DNA of 64,000 nucleotides from Leptospira sp. WS92.C1 (GTDB lineage Bacteria; Spirochaetota; Leptospiria; Leptospirales; Leptospiraceae), in NCBI RefSeq assembly GCF_040833975.1, contig NZ_CP162130.1, positions 2,254,001-2,318,000 of the forward strand, given 5' to 3'. The notes under the pieces were generated by a model. That model was given only the letters and a program-made list of their open reading frames with translations. It did not search any database and had not been told where the DNA came from. Position 1 is the stretch's first letter; each line of letters begins with the position of its first letter. Below are positions 43,065-58,717 of this stretch, piece after piece. Both the position numbers and the translations under genes were made by a program.

Positions 43065-43812
43065 TCTGTTTTTTACAACGCTTTCGATCGCTTTTGTTCA
43101 CGGAATCACGAGTTCCCTTCATTGTCTGGCGATGTGCGGGCCGTTTGCAGGAACCTTAAACCTTGCAAAAGAAAATCAAAAATACAGAACCAATCTTCTC
43201 TACAATCTCGGAAGATGGCTCTCCTATTCTACGTTAGGCGCAATCCTGGGATTGATCGGATCGGGCATCAATCTCGCGGGCAGACTCGCCTCGCTTCACG
43301 AATTTGCGGCCGTTTTCTCCGGAATCCTGATTCTTCTTTTCGGATTCAGCCTGATTCGAAACGTTTCGATCGAACGATCGGGATTCTATCACAAAATTCT
43401 AAATCGATTTGCCGCCCCCCTTCTGGCTTCCATCCAGCAGGGAAAAAATCTACCGAGCACCTCTTTGGCTTTCGGAATGGTCACGGGACTTCTGCCCTGC
43501 GCCGTTCTCTATCCCGCCTTCGCTCTCGCTCTTGCGACCGGAAGCGCGATCACTGGATGGGTCGTGATGTCTGCATTCTTTTTGGGAACCTTTCCCGCGT
43601 TATTCTTCTTTGGGATCGGATTTAGAAATCTTTTATTGAGACTTCCCCGAGCCGTCATCCGCTACGGAGGAATCGTGGTCGTTTTAGCGGGAATTTCCAT
43701 GATCTTTTTTAGAATCAATCATTCCCACGATTCTCACAAAGATTCTTCGGATTCTCAAAGGATAGAATGGAATTCTCCTCAAAAAGAGGAACATTCCTAC
43801 CATCATCCGTGA
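43054..43812 (+). CDS. TauE/SafE-like membrane protein of the cco cluster
   Basis: 252 residues, six membrane segments. HGITSSLHCLAMCGPFAG (about 11-28) with the small CxxMCGP motif, and GLLPCAVLYPAFALALATGS, are the signature of the UreH/TauE-like family often found after ccoS. A His-rich tail (HSHDSHKDSSDS, EEHSYHHP) may bind metal. A role in copper supply to the oxidase is inferred from position and these residues. It overlaps ccoS by 11 bases. Confidence 0.87.
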   Translation: MQTDLFFTTLSIAFVHGITSSLHCLAMCGPFAGTLNLAKENQKYRTNLLYNLGRWLSYSTLGAILGLIGSGINLAGRLASLHEFAAVFSGILILLFGFSLIRNVSIERSGFYHKILNRFAAPLLASIQQGKNLPSTSLAFGMVTGLLPCAVLYPAFALALATGSAITGWVVMSAFFLGTFPALFFFGIGFRNLLLRLPRAVIRYGGIVVVLAGISMIFFRINHSHDSHKDSSDSQRIEWNSPQKEEHSYHHP

Positions 43813-43867
43813 AAATTCTTTCCTAAACCTCAAGTTTTTTTGGGAGATTTCGATTGTAAAAAGGAAG

Positions 43868-45586
<1,719 letters not shown>

Positions 45587-45639
45587 TTTACTACTTCGGG
45601 TTTGGGAAATTTTTTTCGTCTCATTTTTTATTTGAAACC

Positions 45640-46749
45640 ATGCCTCAAACTCAGTATCACCTACTCCCGATTACTTTTTTTCATACCCTATTTTGTCTGA
45701 TTTTTCTTTTGACAAAGAAAAGAAGAGGACTTCACGATCAAATCGGCTGTCTCTGGATTGGTCTTGTATTTTTATCTTGTCTACGAAGAGCATTCCATCT
45801 AGAAGTCTCAACCGAAGAATGGAAATGGTTTTTAAAAATCATCGCCTATCCCTTGTCATACGGCCCATGCCTTTATCTCTACACCCGGGTTCTGGTACAG
45901 AATCAAACCAAACTCAAAAAAACAGATCTGCTTCACTTTCTTCCGTTTTTATTTTTTGCGATCGGTTCCTATTTTCCCAATCTGGAAACCGAAAAATTTA
46001 GAATCGATCTCGGACTTTCCTCTTCTTGGTATACAACTCTGATTTACGGAGTCGCGACTCCGATCTCCTTGATTCCTTATTGTATTCTTTCGTTTCGTTT
46101 AGTTCAAAAACACTTTTCCAGGATTCACGAATTTTTTTCTTATGAAGAAATCGGAATCACTCTCAAATGGTTGAATACGGTTTGCATTACGTTTCTTTTG
46201 ATTCTTCTGGTCCAAATGTTTTATCTCATCGTTCAAAATGTGGCGGAACCGATTTACCCTTCTCCTCGATTTACAAACAGTCTCATGATCGGATTTTTAT
46301 TGCTTTTGAGTTTTTTCATCCTTCGGCAACAAGCCGTGTTTCACGAAGAAAAAACGGAATTGGATGCTGTTTCTGAAAACGAAAAATATTCCAAGTCTCG
46401 TATAGAAAAAGCAAAGATGGATAAAATCGCGGATGATCTTTTGAAATACATGGAACAACACAAACCCTATCTCAAAGACGATCTCGGAATCCAAGACATC
46501 ACAGAAGCATTGCAGATCAGCACGAATCATCTCAGCCAGGTCTTCAATCTTCATCTCAGAAAAAACTTTTTTACGCTTACAAATGAATACAGGATCGAAG
46601 AGGTAAAAACAAGATTAAAGGATTCGGAATTTAAAGAATATCCAGTTCTGCGAATCGGATTGGAATGCGGTTTCAATTCAAAATCCTCTTTCTATTCGGT
46701 ATTTCGAAAAATGACGGGTTTACGCCCTGGCGAATTCAAGAGGGTTTAG
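45640..46749 (+). CDS. Membrane-bound AraC-family regulator
   Basis: 369 residues. About seven hydrophobic segments fill residues 8-230, then a coiled region leads into a C-terminal AraC-type double helix-turn-helix (DLGIQDITEALQISTNHLSQVF; RIGLECGFNSKSSFYSVFRKMTGLRPGEF). This 7TM-HTH layout is common in Leptospira. It would sense an envelope or lipid signal and act on DNA directly. The regulated genes are unknown. Its stop is 21 bases before the CCAAT tract. Confidence 0.85.
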   Translation: MPQTQYHLLPITFFHTLFCLIFLLTKKRRGLHDQIGCLWIGLVFLSCLRRAFHLEVSTEEWKWFLKIIAYPLSYGPCLYLYTRVLVQNQTKLKKTDLLHFLPFLFFAIGSYFPNLETEKFRIDLGLSSSWYTTLIYGVATPISLIPYCILSFRLVQKHFSRIHEFFSYEEIGITLKWLNTVCITFLLILLVQMFYLIVQNVAEPIYPSPRFTNSLMIGFLLLLSFFILRQQAVFHEEKTELDAVSENEKYSKSRIEKAKMDKIADDLLKYMEQHKPYLKDDLGIQDITEALQISTNHLSQVFNLHLRKNFFTLTNEYRIEEVKTRLKDSEFKEYPVLRIGLECGFNSKSSFYSVFRKMTGLRPGEFKRV

Positions 46750-46770
46750 CATCCTATTTTCTCCCTCAAT

Positions 46771-46930
46771 CCAATCCAATCCAATCCAATCCAATCCAAT
46801 CCAATCCAATCCAATCCAATCCAATCCAATCCAATCCAATCCAATCCAATCCAATCCAATCCAATCCAATCCAATCCAATCCAATCCAATCCAATCCAAT
46901 CCAATCCAATCCAATCCAATCCAATCCAAT
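46771..46930. repeat. Pentanucleotide tract, 32 perfect copies of CCAAT
   Basis: 160 bases of exact CCAAT repeats, starting after a partial TCAAT. The tract starts 21 bases after the AraC-type stop and ends 125 bases before the YHYH lipoprotein start. Every frame stays open across it on both strands because five bases times three give a 15-base cycle, but I do not regard those frames as genes. Such tracts change length by slippage, and here the length would alter the leader of the downstream gene. Confidence 0.97.
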
Positions 46931-47055
46931 AGGACTGGACTTGAATTTCCTTCCCGCAGGAAATAACCACTTGAAAATTTGATTTCCGTTTGATATTTCT
47001 TCGTCCAATTGATTTCAAGATTCCTCACAAGATACGAAATCCTTCCGGAGAAGTT

Positions 47056-48027
47056 ATGAAAATAAACAGTCAAAATCGAAAAAAGAATCTACAAAAAGAA
47101 AAGATCAATTTCTCATTCGAGAAATCGAATTCTAACCTTAAAAAAGGATTCGGATTGATTCTGATGCTTGGACTGGTTGCACTTGCAGCTTGTAAACCGA
47201 AAGAAAGCGATGATACGACCGCGCTTGCAGTCGCTGTCGCAGCGATTTCAGCAAACACTGCGGCGGCTTGCGTAAACACAGCATCCACCAATGTTGCGGG
47301 AACCTGCGGACTTGGCGCGGTTGTCATCGCGAACGACGACCTCGGTTTCGGCGGTCCTACCTGCAACACCAACATTCATGCGGATGCCCCCTGCTGGATG
47401 AAAGAGAATTTTCATTGTGTCACGATTACGATCTCCGGAAGTAACTATGTAATTCAGACAAACAACCTTCCTCCATATAAAAGTTTTTATTACCAGGGTG
47501 CGAATGCAGCCTTTAACGAGGCAATTGGAAGCGGCCGTCATGGAAATCCAAACGCGATCGCGGCTCAGAACATTACTTTTACAATTCCAACGACCCCAAC
47601 TTGTACATCCAATTTGAATTCTACTTCCGGCGCCGGTCTGGACGCACTCGGCGTTACAGTGCATGGGGTTGTGATGTTCAACAACCAAGCCGCTCCCGGC
47701 GACAGTCTTGCCACCGAATATCTGACCATGGACCAATCGGAAGGACATCCACAAAATACCGGGAAATATCACCATCACACGGAACCGTATAAAATCACCC
47801 AAGACGGAAGCGAACTGGTGGGAATTATGTTGGACGGTTTTCCGATTTACGGAAAAAAAACACAGGAAGGAATCTATCCGACCTTGGATAACGTAACCCA
47901 TACCAGAACCTGCACCACGACACACTTTCCAAACGGAACTTATTGTTATCACGTAGGAAACGGGACCGATATCAGCGGTTATCTTATAGGAAGCTACTTT
48001 CGAGGGGTAAAAGGAACTGCAAACTAA
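47056..48027 (+). CDS. YHYH-domain lipoprotein
   Basis: 323 residues from the ATG at 47056, placed 6 bases after CGGAGA; the frame extends further up but without support. A long basic N-terminus (about 1-30) precedes a lipoprotein signal ending in LVALAAC (Cys46). The body carries the YHYH signature (GKYHHHTEPY, about 236-245) with the following LVGIMLDGFPIYGK. The function of this family is not known to me; the His cluster suggests metal binding. It is followed by the YwqK- and Sco-like genes on the same strand. Confidence 0.85.
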   Translation: MKINSQNRKKNLQKEKINFSFEKSNSNLKKGFGLILMLGLVALAACKPKESDDTTALAVAVAAISANTAAACVNTASTNVAGTCGLGAVVIANDDLGFGGPTCNTNIHADAPCWMKENFHCVTITISGSNYVIQTNNLPPYKSFYYQGANAAFNEAIGSGRHGNPNAIAAQNITFTIPTTPTCTSNLNSTSGAGLDALGVTVHGVVMFNNQAAPGDSLATEYLTMDQSEGHPQNTGKYHHHTEPYKITQDGSELVGIMLDGFPIYGKKTQEGIYPTLDNVTHTRTCTTTHFPNGTYCYHVGNGTDISGYLIGSYFRGVKGTAN

Positions 48028-48075
48028 AAGGAAACGATTCGGGGACGAAATCAAAAATCGTCTCCGTAGTATATT

Positions 48076-48642
48076 ATGAAATTATTTTATTCTTTTTTTA
48101 TGTGGATCCTTATTTTGATCCAGTTTCAATGTGATTCAGACAAAACGATTTCCAACAAAGATCCAAAACTTGTTTATTCGGGGGAATTTTTGATCTATGA
48201 CGGCAAAAAGTTCACCGGTATTTTGGAAACAAAGTTGGATGCGGTGGGGATTACACGCAAAACGCCGTATGTAGATGGGAAGATGGACGGAACCGAAGTG
48301 GAAATGTATTCCGGCAAAAAAAACTCCGCGGAACGCAGTTTTTTCCAAGGAAAAAAGATCGGAATTCATCGAGGCTGGTATGAAAACGGACAAAGAAGAT
48401 TTCAATATTCTTATAAAGACGGAGAATTACACGGAGACGTTTGGGAATGGCACCATACAGGAACCTTGGTGACTCTCGCAAAATTTTGGAACGGTCAATT
48501 GTTAGGTAAAAAAGTCTGGAGACCGGACGGACAGATCTATTCCAATTTTGTAATGCATGGAAATCGTCCCGTGGGACTTCCCGGAGCCAAACTCTGCTGG
48601 CAAGTAAGATCGGATACAAATGAAAAAACAAAGTCGTTTTAA
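48076..48642 (+). CDS. YwqK/MORN-like lipoprotein
   Basis: 188 residues. The signal ends LILIQFQC (Cys19), a lipobox-like site. The centre has repeat units of the MORN/YwqK type: GIHRGWYENGQRRFQYSYKDG, GELHGDVWEWHHTGTL, GKKVWRPDGQIYSN. Such repeats form an extended beta sheet; their role here is unknown. It overlaps the Sco-like gene by 23 bases and follows the YHYH gene by 48 bases, so the three probably share a transcript. Confidence 0.75.
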   Translation: MKLFYSFFMWILILIQFQCDSDKTISNKDPKLVYSGEFLIYDGKKFTGILETKLDAVGITRKTPYVDGKMDGTEVEMYSGKKNSAERSFFQGKKIGIHRGWYENGQRRFQYSYKDGELHGDVWEWHHTGTLVTLAKFWNGQLLGKKVWRPDGQIYSNFVMHGNRPVGLPGAKLCWQVRSDTNEKTKSF

Positions 48643-49336
48643 ATTCATCAGTATCATTTTGTTCGGGTTTCTTTTTGCAATCTCCGATTGCGGACCTTCC
48701 GATCCGTCCCGGGAATACGATTCCTCCGTCACCGAATTTGGAATTCCTAAAAACTCCCTCCCTTTTTACAAAGGAAAGGATCTACAACCCGTTTGGTTGG
48801 ATACAACGGAGTCTAGTTCCACGAAACAACTCCGAAGAATCAGTCCATTTCGGATGACGAACCAGCTTGGAGAAACCATTGGGGACTTCTCGCTGAAAGG
48901 AAATTTATCCGTGATTTCTTTTTTCTTTACACATTGCTCAGGAATCTGTCCTACGATCACAAACAATCTGAAACGCGTTCAGGAAACTTATTTCAAAGAC
49001 AAACAAGTGAGAATGTTTTCATTTTCCGTGACTCCGGATTTGGACACACCGTGGGAACTCAAACTCTACGCAGAAAAACGTAATATCAAAAAAGAATTTT
49101 GGCATCTCCTCACCGGATCAAAAAGCGAAATCTATCAGATGGCCAGGGAATCCTTTAACGCAGATACGATCACACCCGGTGAAAAGAAAAAGGGAATCGG
49201 TCCGAACGATTTTCTACATTCGGAAAGCGTATATCTTTTAGATCAAAATCTCAGAGTGAGAGGAATTTATAACGGAAGAAATTCGGTTTCCATCGGAGAA
49301 TTGATCGCAGATATTAAAATTCTCCAAAAAGAATGA
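48620..49336 (+). CDS. Sco1/SenC-family copper chaperone
   Basis: 238 residues. N-terminal lipoprotein-like or anchor segment (about 9-24, ending ISDC), then a thioredoxin-like fold with the copper-binding C106-x3-C110-P motif (FTHCSGICP) and the distal His in FLHSESVYLLD. Sco proteins load or reduce the CuA/CuB copper of oxidases at the outer face of the inner membrane. A link with the cbb3 locus about 5 kb upstream is plausible. The start overlaps the YwqK-like gene by 23 bases. Confidence 0.9.
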   Translation: MKKQSRFKFISIILFGFLFAISDCGPSDPSREYDSSVTEFGIPKNSLPFYKGKDLQPVWLDTTESSSTKQLRRISPFRMTNQLGETIGDFSLKGNLSVISFFFTHCSGICPTITNNLKRVQETYFKDKQVRMFSFSVTPDLDTPWELKLYAEKRNIKKEFWHLLTGSKSEIYQMARESFNADTITPGEKKKGIGPNDFLHSESVYLLDQNLRVRGIYNGRNSVSIGELIADIKILQKE

Positions 49337-49344
49337 TTCGTATT

Positions 49345-49719
49345 TCAGATTGATTTTCGTTTCTTGCTTTTTTCGTGCGATGACAAGCCTTTTTTCTTTG
49401 ATTTACTTTTTGGTTTCGGCTCGGGAAGCTCCGCAGCCGTAATACGAATCAAAGCGCTGATCCATTCTTTGTTTTCAAATTGATTTGGGATCCAAAAACT
49501 TGGCTTGGCACCGGGATAAGCCGACGCTTCCTGTATATTTCCGATCCATTTTTTACCACCCCCGGTCGGTTTTATAAAAAGACGATTATCACAAATCAGA
49601 GCTACAATTTTTCCTTCGCAATAGATCGCGTATTCTCCGAACATCTTTTTGGATGTGATGCGCCCCGCATTTTCCATTTGACCTACGATAAAATCCACAA
49701 AACCGGGATCTGAGGACAT
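49345..49719 (-). CDS. TfoX N-terminal-domain protein
   Basis: 124 residues. The body (about 5-95) matches the TfoX-N domain: FVDFIVGQMENAGRITSKKMFGEYAIYCEGKIVALICDNRLFIKPT, split by two short loops. The last 25 residues are a basic Lys/Ser tail (PKPKSKSKKKG). In Gammaproteobacteria TfoX/Sxy controls competence; stand-alone N-domain proteins like this are widespread and their role is unclear. It converges on the Sco-like gene (8-base gap). Confidence 0.85.
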   Translation of the reverse strand: MSSDPGFVDFIVGQMENAGRITSKKMFGEYAIYCEGKIVALICDNRLFIKPTGGGKKWIGNIQEASAYPGAKPSFWIPNQFENKEWISALIRITAAELPEPKPKSKSKKKGLSSHEKSKKRKSI

Positions 49720-49776
49720 TCTGATCTCCTATTCTTAGCAACGTTCGCCTAATTAAAATTAGGTTCATAAATCGCG

Positions 49777-50618
<842 letters not shown>

Positions 50619-50682
50619 TTCGATTTTAAAAACAAAGATTTGAGATTCGGTTCCGATCCATCTGCGACCGGAACCGGGGTGA

Positions 50683-51596
<914 letters not shown>

Positions 51597-51737
51597 GAAA
51601 TGTTTAACAAGTACTAAATCCTTCGGACGTTTCCTCTCAGGAGAATTAAACTTTTTTATGTTGCCTTAGAGCTTTATGGGAAAATTCTAAACGAAACCCC
51701 GGACATTTTGCCGCCACTTAGGCGTTTTTTTCTGAAG

Positions 51738-52298
51738 ATGAAAGTAAAAACTTCTGTATTTATGAGACTAAATATCCGATACGTTTCGTTCTCTTTTTTC
51801 CTTTTGCTCTGTATAAATTGCTCCTCCCGTGAGGAAATGATATGGGACGCGCGAGATTCCTTATCCAAAGGAAATACCGCAGAAGCGATGCGACTCTACG
51901 AACTTGTTTTGAAAAAAAACCCGAAACACATCGAAGCAAATCGTACTCTGGGAATGATTCTTGCTGATAGCGGCCTGGCTCTCAATTCCGCAGCTTTTTA
52001 TCTGGAAAAAGCGGAATCCCTGCTTCCTGAAGATTCCTCTATTTTACTCTATCTTTTTGAAATTCATTTACAAGAAAAAGACAGAGATAAAACAAAACGA
52101 ATCTTAGAAAAATTCTCCAAAGGAAAAGACAAAGATATGGAGAATTATGCGGTTTTTCTCAAGGACTGTCTTTTGGAAAAAAGAAAAAATCAAACCGAAT
52201 TCAATCGAATTCGAAATAGTCCAATCCAAGCAATACTCCCTCCCGCAAGACGGATGTTTTTAAAATGTGAAGTCTCTCTTTATTCCCCTTCTCCATGA
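51738..52298 (+). CDS. TPR-type lipoprotein
   Basis: 186 residues from the ATG at 51738; ATG 51762 and a TTG at 51708 are alternatives. The signal ends FLLLCINC, a lipobox-like site, then two or three TPR-like helix pairs (AMRLYELVLKKNPKHIEANRTLGMIL; NSAAFYLEKAESLLPEDSSILLYL). It probably scaffolds envelope proteins. It overlaps the following SGNH gene by 4 bases and is divergent from xerD. Confidence 0.75.
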   Translation: MKVKTSVFMRLNIRYVSFSFFLLLCINCSSREEMIWDARDSLSKGNTAEAMRLYELVLKKNPKHIEANRTLGMILADSGLALNSAAFYLEKAESLLPEDSSILLYLFEIHLQEKDRDKTKRILEKFSKGKDKDMENYAVFLKDCLLEKRKNQTEFNRIRNSPIQAILPPARRMFLKCEVSLYSPSP

Positions 52299-53320
52299 AA
52301 CCCATTTTCTATTTTAAAATCATTTTCTTTCTAATCACCTTTATCTTGTTAGTTGAAGTTTTTCTAAGAATATTTCCTCCCGTCGGACTTATCTATAGAT
52401 TGAAAGACAAACAGGTTCATTGTATGGAGGAAAAAGAAATTCCGGAAATCATGCTTTGTCCGAATTCGGATACGATTTTGCAGCATCCGGCAGGTTTTAC
52501 GTTTCGAGTCAGAGTCGACGAATTTGCTGAACGAATCGTGTCCGAAAAAAAACCGTTCGCCGGCTCTAAACCGGAGATTTGGTTGATGGGGGATTCGATC
52601 GCATACGGCTTTGGTTTGAACGATGAGGATACGATCGCTTGGAAACTTCAAAAGGAGTTGAGCCCGGCAGGATTGCGGGTTCGGAATCTCGGGGTCGATT
52701 CCTTGGGTACGGGTGGAGTTCATAGAAAAATGGAAAGAACTTTGATCTGTAAAGATCCCATTTTCAAAAAAGATTGTATTCTCCCGAAGGCGGTATTTTG
52801 GATTTATCATCCCTCGGATCTTCAGGACGTTCAGAGGGAATTTTATCTTAGAAATTCCCTCTCAGGAAGATGGTTTTTTCGAGGTTCCGTCCTTTTGTCA
52901 AGATACAGCGCGATTTACAACTATTTTAAAATACGTAGCGAGAATAAAAGATTTGAAACGTTGAGAACACAGGGTCCGGCAGTGATTCCCGAAACGCTTT
53001 CCAATACTCCGGACGATCACCCTTCTTTTCAAGAGTTGAGAAAATTTTTCTACGCATGCAAAAAAATGAATATTCCTTTGACCATTGTCTTATATCCGAA
53101 CGGAACACATTCGCTCACTACTCCCCTTTCTTTTACACCGCTTTTGGATCAAATTATAGCGATAGCCAAAAAAGAAGGGATTGCCGTCTTGGATATAAGA
53201 TCCGATTTTATCAAACAATACGATTTAGAGAAAACAGATTTTTATCTTCCGAACGACGGACATCCCACTTCTGCTGCCGCGGAGTTAATCGCAAAAAAAA
53301 TCTTAGAAAGAATTCGATAA
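52295..53320 (+). CDS. Membrane-anchored SGNH-hydrolase-like protein
   Basis: 341 residues. N-terminal membrane segment (about 7-26), then an SGNH fold: GDSIAYGFG (about 99-107) with the Ser, NLGVDSLGTGG, and the C-terminal Asp-His pair in NDGHPTSAAAEL. It is clearly related to the protein at 54854-56197 (GDSLVMGFG, NLAVDAYGSLG, EDGHLT). Proteins of this shape move or remove acyl groups on polysaccharides together with MBOAT enzymes. It converges on the MBOAT gene. Confidence 0.82.
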   Translation: MKPIFYFKIIFFLITFILLVEVFLRIFPPVGLIYRLKDKQVHCMEEKEIPEIMLCPNSDTILQHPAGFTFRVRVDEFAERIVSEKKPFAGSKPEIWLMGDSIAYGFGLNDEDTIAWKLQKELSPAGLRVRNLGVDSLGTGGVHRKMERTLICKDPIFKKDCILPKAVFWIYHPSDLQDVQREFYLRNSLSGRWFFRGSVLLSRYSAIYNYFKIRSENKRFETLRTQGPAVIPETLSNTPDDHPSFQELRKFFYACKKMNIPLTIVLYPNGTHSLTTPLSFTPLLDQIIAIAKKEGIAVLDIRSDFIKQYDLEKTDFYLPNDGHPTSAAAELIAKKILERIR

Positions 53321-53347
53321 TGAAAGTCCACTGTAATTTTACTGGAA

Positions 53348-53366
53348 GACGGACTTCAAGTCCGTC
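53348..53366. repeat. Palindrome GACGGACTTCAAGTCCGTC
   Basis: A perfect dyad with 9-bp arms and one-base centre in the 104-base gap between the converging SGNH and MBOAT genes. It shares the GGACTT-n-AAGTCC core with 30021, 30078 and 32823. A short T-run follows (about 53373-53378), so it might also stop transcription. Confidence 0.7.
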
Positions 53367-53424
53367 ATCAAGACTTTTTACAAAAAAATCCGTCTGTCGG
53401 AACAAATAAATTCTTAAAAAATAC

Positions 53425-56202
<2,778 letters not shown>

Positions 56203-56392
56203 CGGGAGAGGTTGAAATACAATGCCTCTCTGGCAAGCGAATTCTACCTTTTCCCCTACCAACTCGATATTCCCCCAACCGGAGGGTTTCGAGAAAAACT
56301 TTCAAAATTCCAGCCTAAAAAAAGGATCTGCTTTACAACCCGAGAGTCTAAAAAGAAATTAAAGTTTAGAATCATTCTAAATCGAGGAAACC

Positions 56393-57340
56393 ATGATCCA
56401 TAAAATCGTCGTCATAGGATCCGGTCCTGCCGGACATACAGCAGCCATCTACGCAGCAAGGGCGAACCTGAATCCAGTGATGTATGAGGGATTTATGGCC
56501 GGTGGAATCGCCGCCGGTGGACAATTGACAACTACAACCGAAGTGGAAAACTTCCCCGGATTTCCGAAAGGAATCGATGGAACCAAACTCACGGAGCTGT
56601 TTCGAGAACAATCGATTCAGTATGGAACCAAAATTGTGACTCAGACCATTACGAAGGTCGATTTTTCATCCAAACCTTTCAAACTCTGGTCAGACGACGA
56701 ATGCATTGAGGCAGAAGCGGTGATCATCGCAACCGGAGCGACCGCAAAGAGAATGCACGTAAACGGCGAGGATTCCTATTGGCAGAAGGGAATTTCGGCC
56801 TGCGCGGTTTGCGACGGAGCTCTTCCGATTTATAGAAACAAAGAACTTGCGGTTGTAGGCGGCGGAGATTCCGCAGTGGAAGAAGCTTCTCACCTTACCA
56901 AGTTTGCTTCGAAAGTATATCTGATTCACAGAAGGGATTCTCTACGCGCCTCCAAGATCATGCAAAAACGCGCGACCACACATCCAAAGATCGAAATATT
57001 ATGGAATTCTCAAGTGGAAGAAGCAAAAGGAGACGGGAAGAATCTGACCTCTCTGACATTGCAAGACACTGTGAACGGGCAAAAAAAAGAACTCCCAGTG
57101 GGCGGACTTTTTTATGCGATCGGTCACAAACCAAACACGGATATCTTTGAAGGAATTTTGGATCTGGACGAAAGCGGTTATATCAAAACCGTTCCGGGCA
57201 CTACACGCACAAGTATCGAAGGAGTATTTGCCGCGGGGGACGTGCAGGATAAGGTCTATCGTCAGGCGATTACCGCCGCGGGTTCCGGATGTATGGCGGC
57301 TCTCGAAGCGGAACGCTGGTTGGAATCAAGAGAAGAATAG
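56393..57340 (+). CDS. trxB: Thioredoxin reductase
   Basis: 315 residues, normal length. FAD motif [16 protein letters not shown] (about 9-24), redox pair C137-A-V-C140 ([11 protein letters not shown]), NADPH motif [13 protein letters not shown], and the C-terminal FAD contact [21 protein letters not shown]. It reduces thioredoxin with NADPH in the cytoplasm, feeding peroxide defence and ribonucleotide reduction. ATG start; a strong terminator follows. Confidence 0.95.
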   Translation: MIHKIVVIGSGPAGHTAAIYAARANLNPVMYEGFMAGGIAAGGQLTTTTEVENFPGFPKGIDGTKLTELFREQSIQYGTKIVTQTITKVDFSSKPFKLWSDDECIEAEAVIIATGATAKRMHVNGEDSYWQKGISACAVCDGALPIYRNKELAVVGGGDSAVEEASHLTKFASKVYLIHRRDSLRASKIMQKRATTHPKIEILWNSQVEEAKGDGKNLTSLTLQDTVNGQKKELPVGGLFYAIGHKPNTDIFEGILDLDESGYIKTVPGTTRTSIEGVFAAGDVQDKVYRQAITAAGSGCMAALEAERWLESREE

Positions 57341-57361
57341 GATTTTAGAATATTCTAAGTT

Positions 57362-57396
57362 AATAAAAAAGGGAACTGCAGGTTCCCTTTTTTATT
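57362..57396. terminator. Rho-independent terminator after trxB
   Basis: Arms of 15 bp (57362-57376 and 57382-57396) around the loop TGCAG: an A-run, then GGGAAC, paired with GTTCCC and a six-T run. The A-run on one side and T-run on the other make it fit both trxB and the converging gene that ends at 57415. Confidence 0.9.
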
Positions 57397-57414
57397 GAAT
57401 CATTTATATTCTGA

Positions 57415-58023
57415 TCAATGCTCCAAATAATACAACCTTTTACTTGCAACAACTGTCGCAACAAATTCTCTTTCAGATTGAGTCAACGGAATAGATAGTC
57501 TACACTGATTATCCGTTGTTTGAATTGCCAAATAAATTGATGAGTCATACAAATCAGGAAGTTCATGAGCCAGCAAAAGCTTTTCATGATTCATAAATGA
57601 ATTGCAATTTGTGTCAAAATCCATTTGATCGACTTTTAAAATTCGATTCGCTTTATACAAATATGGATCAGCATCCGTTGGCATAGAATCTAAAGCTTGA
57701 ATTTCCTCATAAACCTCTATTACGCAGTTATTAACCTCAGATGCAATTTTAAGCAAACCGCTCCTAAGAGCCTTCAATCTTTGACGATTAGATTCATTCA
57801 TTTTCGGAAATGAACAATCATTGAATAAATAATTTGCACATCCTTTGTAGAGCAGATTCTGATTTTGGATATCTTGTAGATAGAAGCTACACCCTGATTG
57901 AGACATGTATAAAGCGGAAAAATAAAAAGCAAATTTAGCTTCGTCAGACTTCGGGAGGTCGATGCGGTTGCAAAAGAGAATTAAAAGCGCTATTTTAAAA
58001 GGTATATAGAAAACTTTTTTCAT
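57415..58023 (-). CDS. Secreted or lipid-anchored hypothetical protein
   Basis: 202 residues. An N-terminal hydrophobic segment (about 5-18) ends LILFC (Cys18), a possible lipobox. The rest has six further cysteines (GCSFYL, KGCANYLFNDCSF, NNCVIEV, TNCNSF, NQCRLS) and no recognised domain. It is the last of a run of minus-strand genes (57415-61741). Its start overlaps the previous gene by 29 bases. No function is known to me. Confidence 0.62.
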   Translation of the reverse strand: MKKVFYIPFKIALLILFCNRIDLPKSDEAKFAFYFSALYMSQSGCSFYLQDIQNQNLLYKGCANYLFNDCSFPKMNESNRQRLKALRSGLLKIASEVNNCVIEVYEEIQALDSMPTDADPYLYKANRILKVDQMDFDTNCNSFMNHEKLLLAHELPDLYDSSIYLAIQTTDNQCRLSIPLTQSEREFVATVVASKRLYYLEH

Positions 58024-58717
58024 AATAAAAACCGTAATTACCTATTGAAGGCAACGGATTCTGAAACGAGTGCGATTGATTGGAGGATATAATTTTGAGA
58101 TATTCATCTAACGGTATTTCTTTCGCTTTATAGGCATCCGTTTTTTCACCCGTTGCATTCGTGTCATAATGTATGTAAGCATCAAAGAAATAATAAAAAG
58201 AGACAAACAAAAATAAAGCCGTCGAAAGATAGAAATTTTCCCTTGAACGTAAAAAGCCCGCTTTCTTTTCATCATAATTAACAAATTGGATCGAATCTGC
58301 CGCCTTGCGTTGATTTTTAACGGTTTCATTTAAAAAATAAAGAGCCGAACCGAAGGTTAAAAACTTTAAACTAAAAGCGATATAATTTTTTTTTCGTATT
58401 TCCCCGTCCTCGATAAGACGATATTCAGATCCGCTTTTAAAATAAATTAAACTTTCAAAAGAAGCGCTCCAAGGATTGCTTTCAGAAACTTTTTCTCTGT
58501 ATTTTTTATCCACGACCGATTGGACCGATTCTTTTGACAGCAGTTTTCCAACTTTACCTTGTCTTAAAAAATAACCTGATTCCAGTTCTTGATAATCCCC
58601 GAATAATGCATAGCCTGACTTTGTCACAATGAATGCCTTTTTCCAAACAGAATCCGCTTGAAGATCCGAAGAAAAAACTATAATCAAAAAAGTCAATAGC
58701 CTGACCTTATTTACCAT
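57995..58717 (-). CDS. Exported hypothetical membrane protein
   Basis: 240 residues. A signal-like N-terminus (about 6-21, LLTFLIIVFSSDLQADS) precedes a periplasmic-type region (KKAFIVTKSGYALFGDYQELESGYFLR) and two central membrane segments (about 117-133 and 164-182, AFSLKFLTFGSALYFLN and FYLSTALFLFVSFYYFF). The family is not recognised. Neighbours overlap at both ends, by 7 and 29 bases, so the set is probably one transcript. Confidence 0.62.
   Translation of the reverse strand: MVNKVRLLTFLIIVFSSDLQADSVWKKAFIVTKSGYALFGDYQELESGYFLRQGKVGKLLSKESVQSVVDKKYREKVSESNPWSASFESLIYFKSGSEYRLIEDGEIRKKNYIAFSLKFLTFGSALYFLNETVKNQRKAADSIQFVNYDEKKAGFLRSRENFYLSTALFLFVSFYYFFDAYIHYDTNATGEKTDAYKAKEIPLDEYLKIISSNQSHSFQNPLPSIGNYGFYYEKSFLYTF

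Noticed and set aside
46665..47073. Open frames on both strands across the CCAAT tract, giving repeated SNPIQ or GLDWI peptides
   Set aside because: A 5-base repeat stays open in every frame by arithmetic; the frames have no ribosome sites and overlap real genes.
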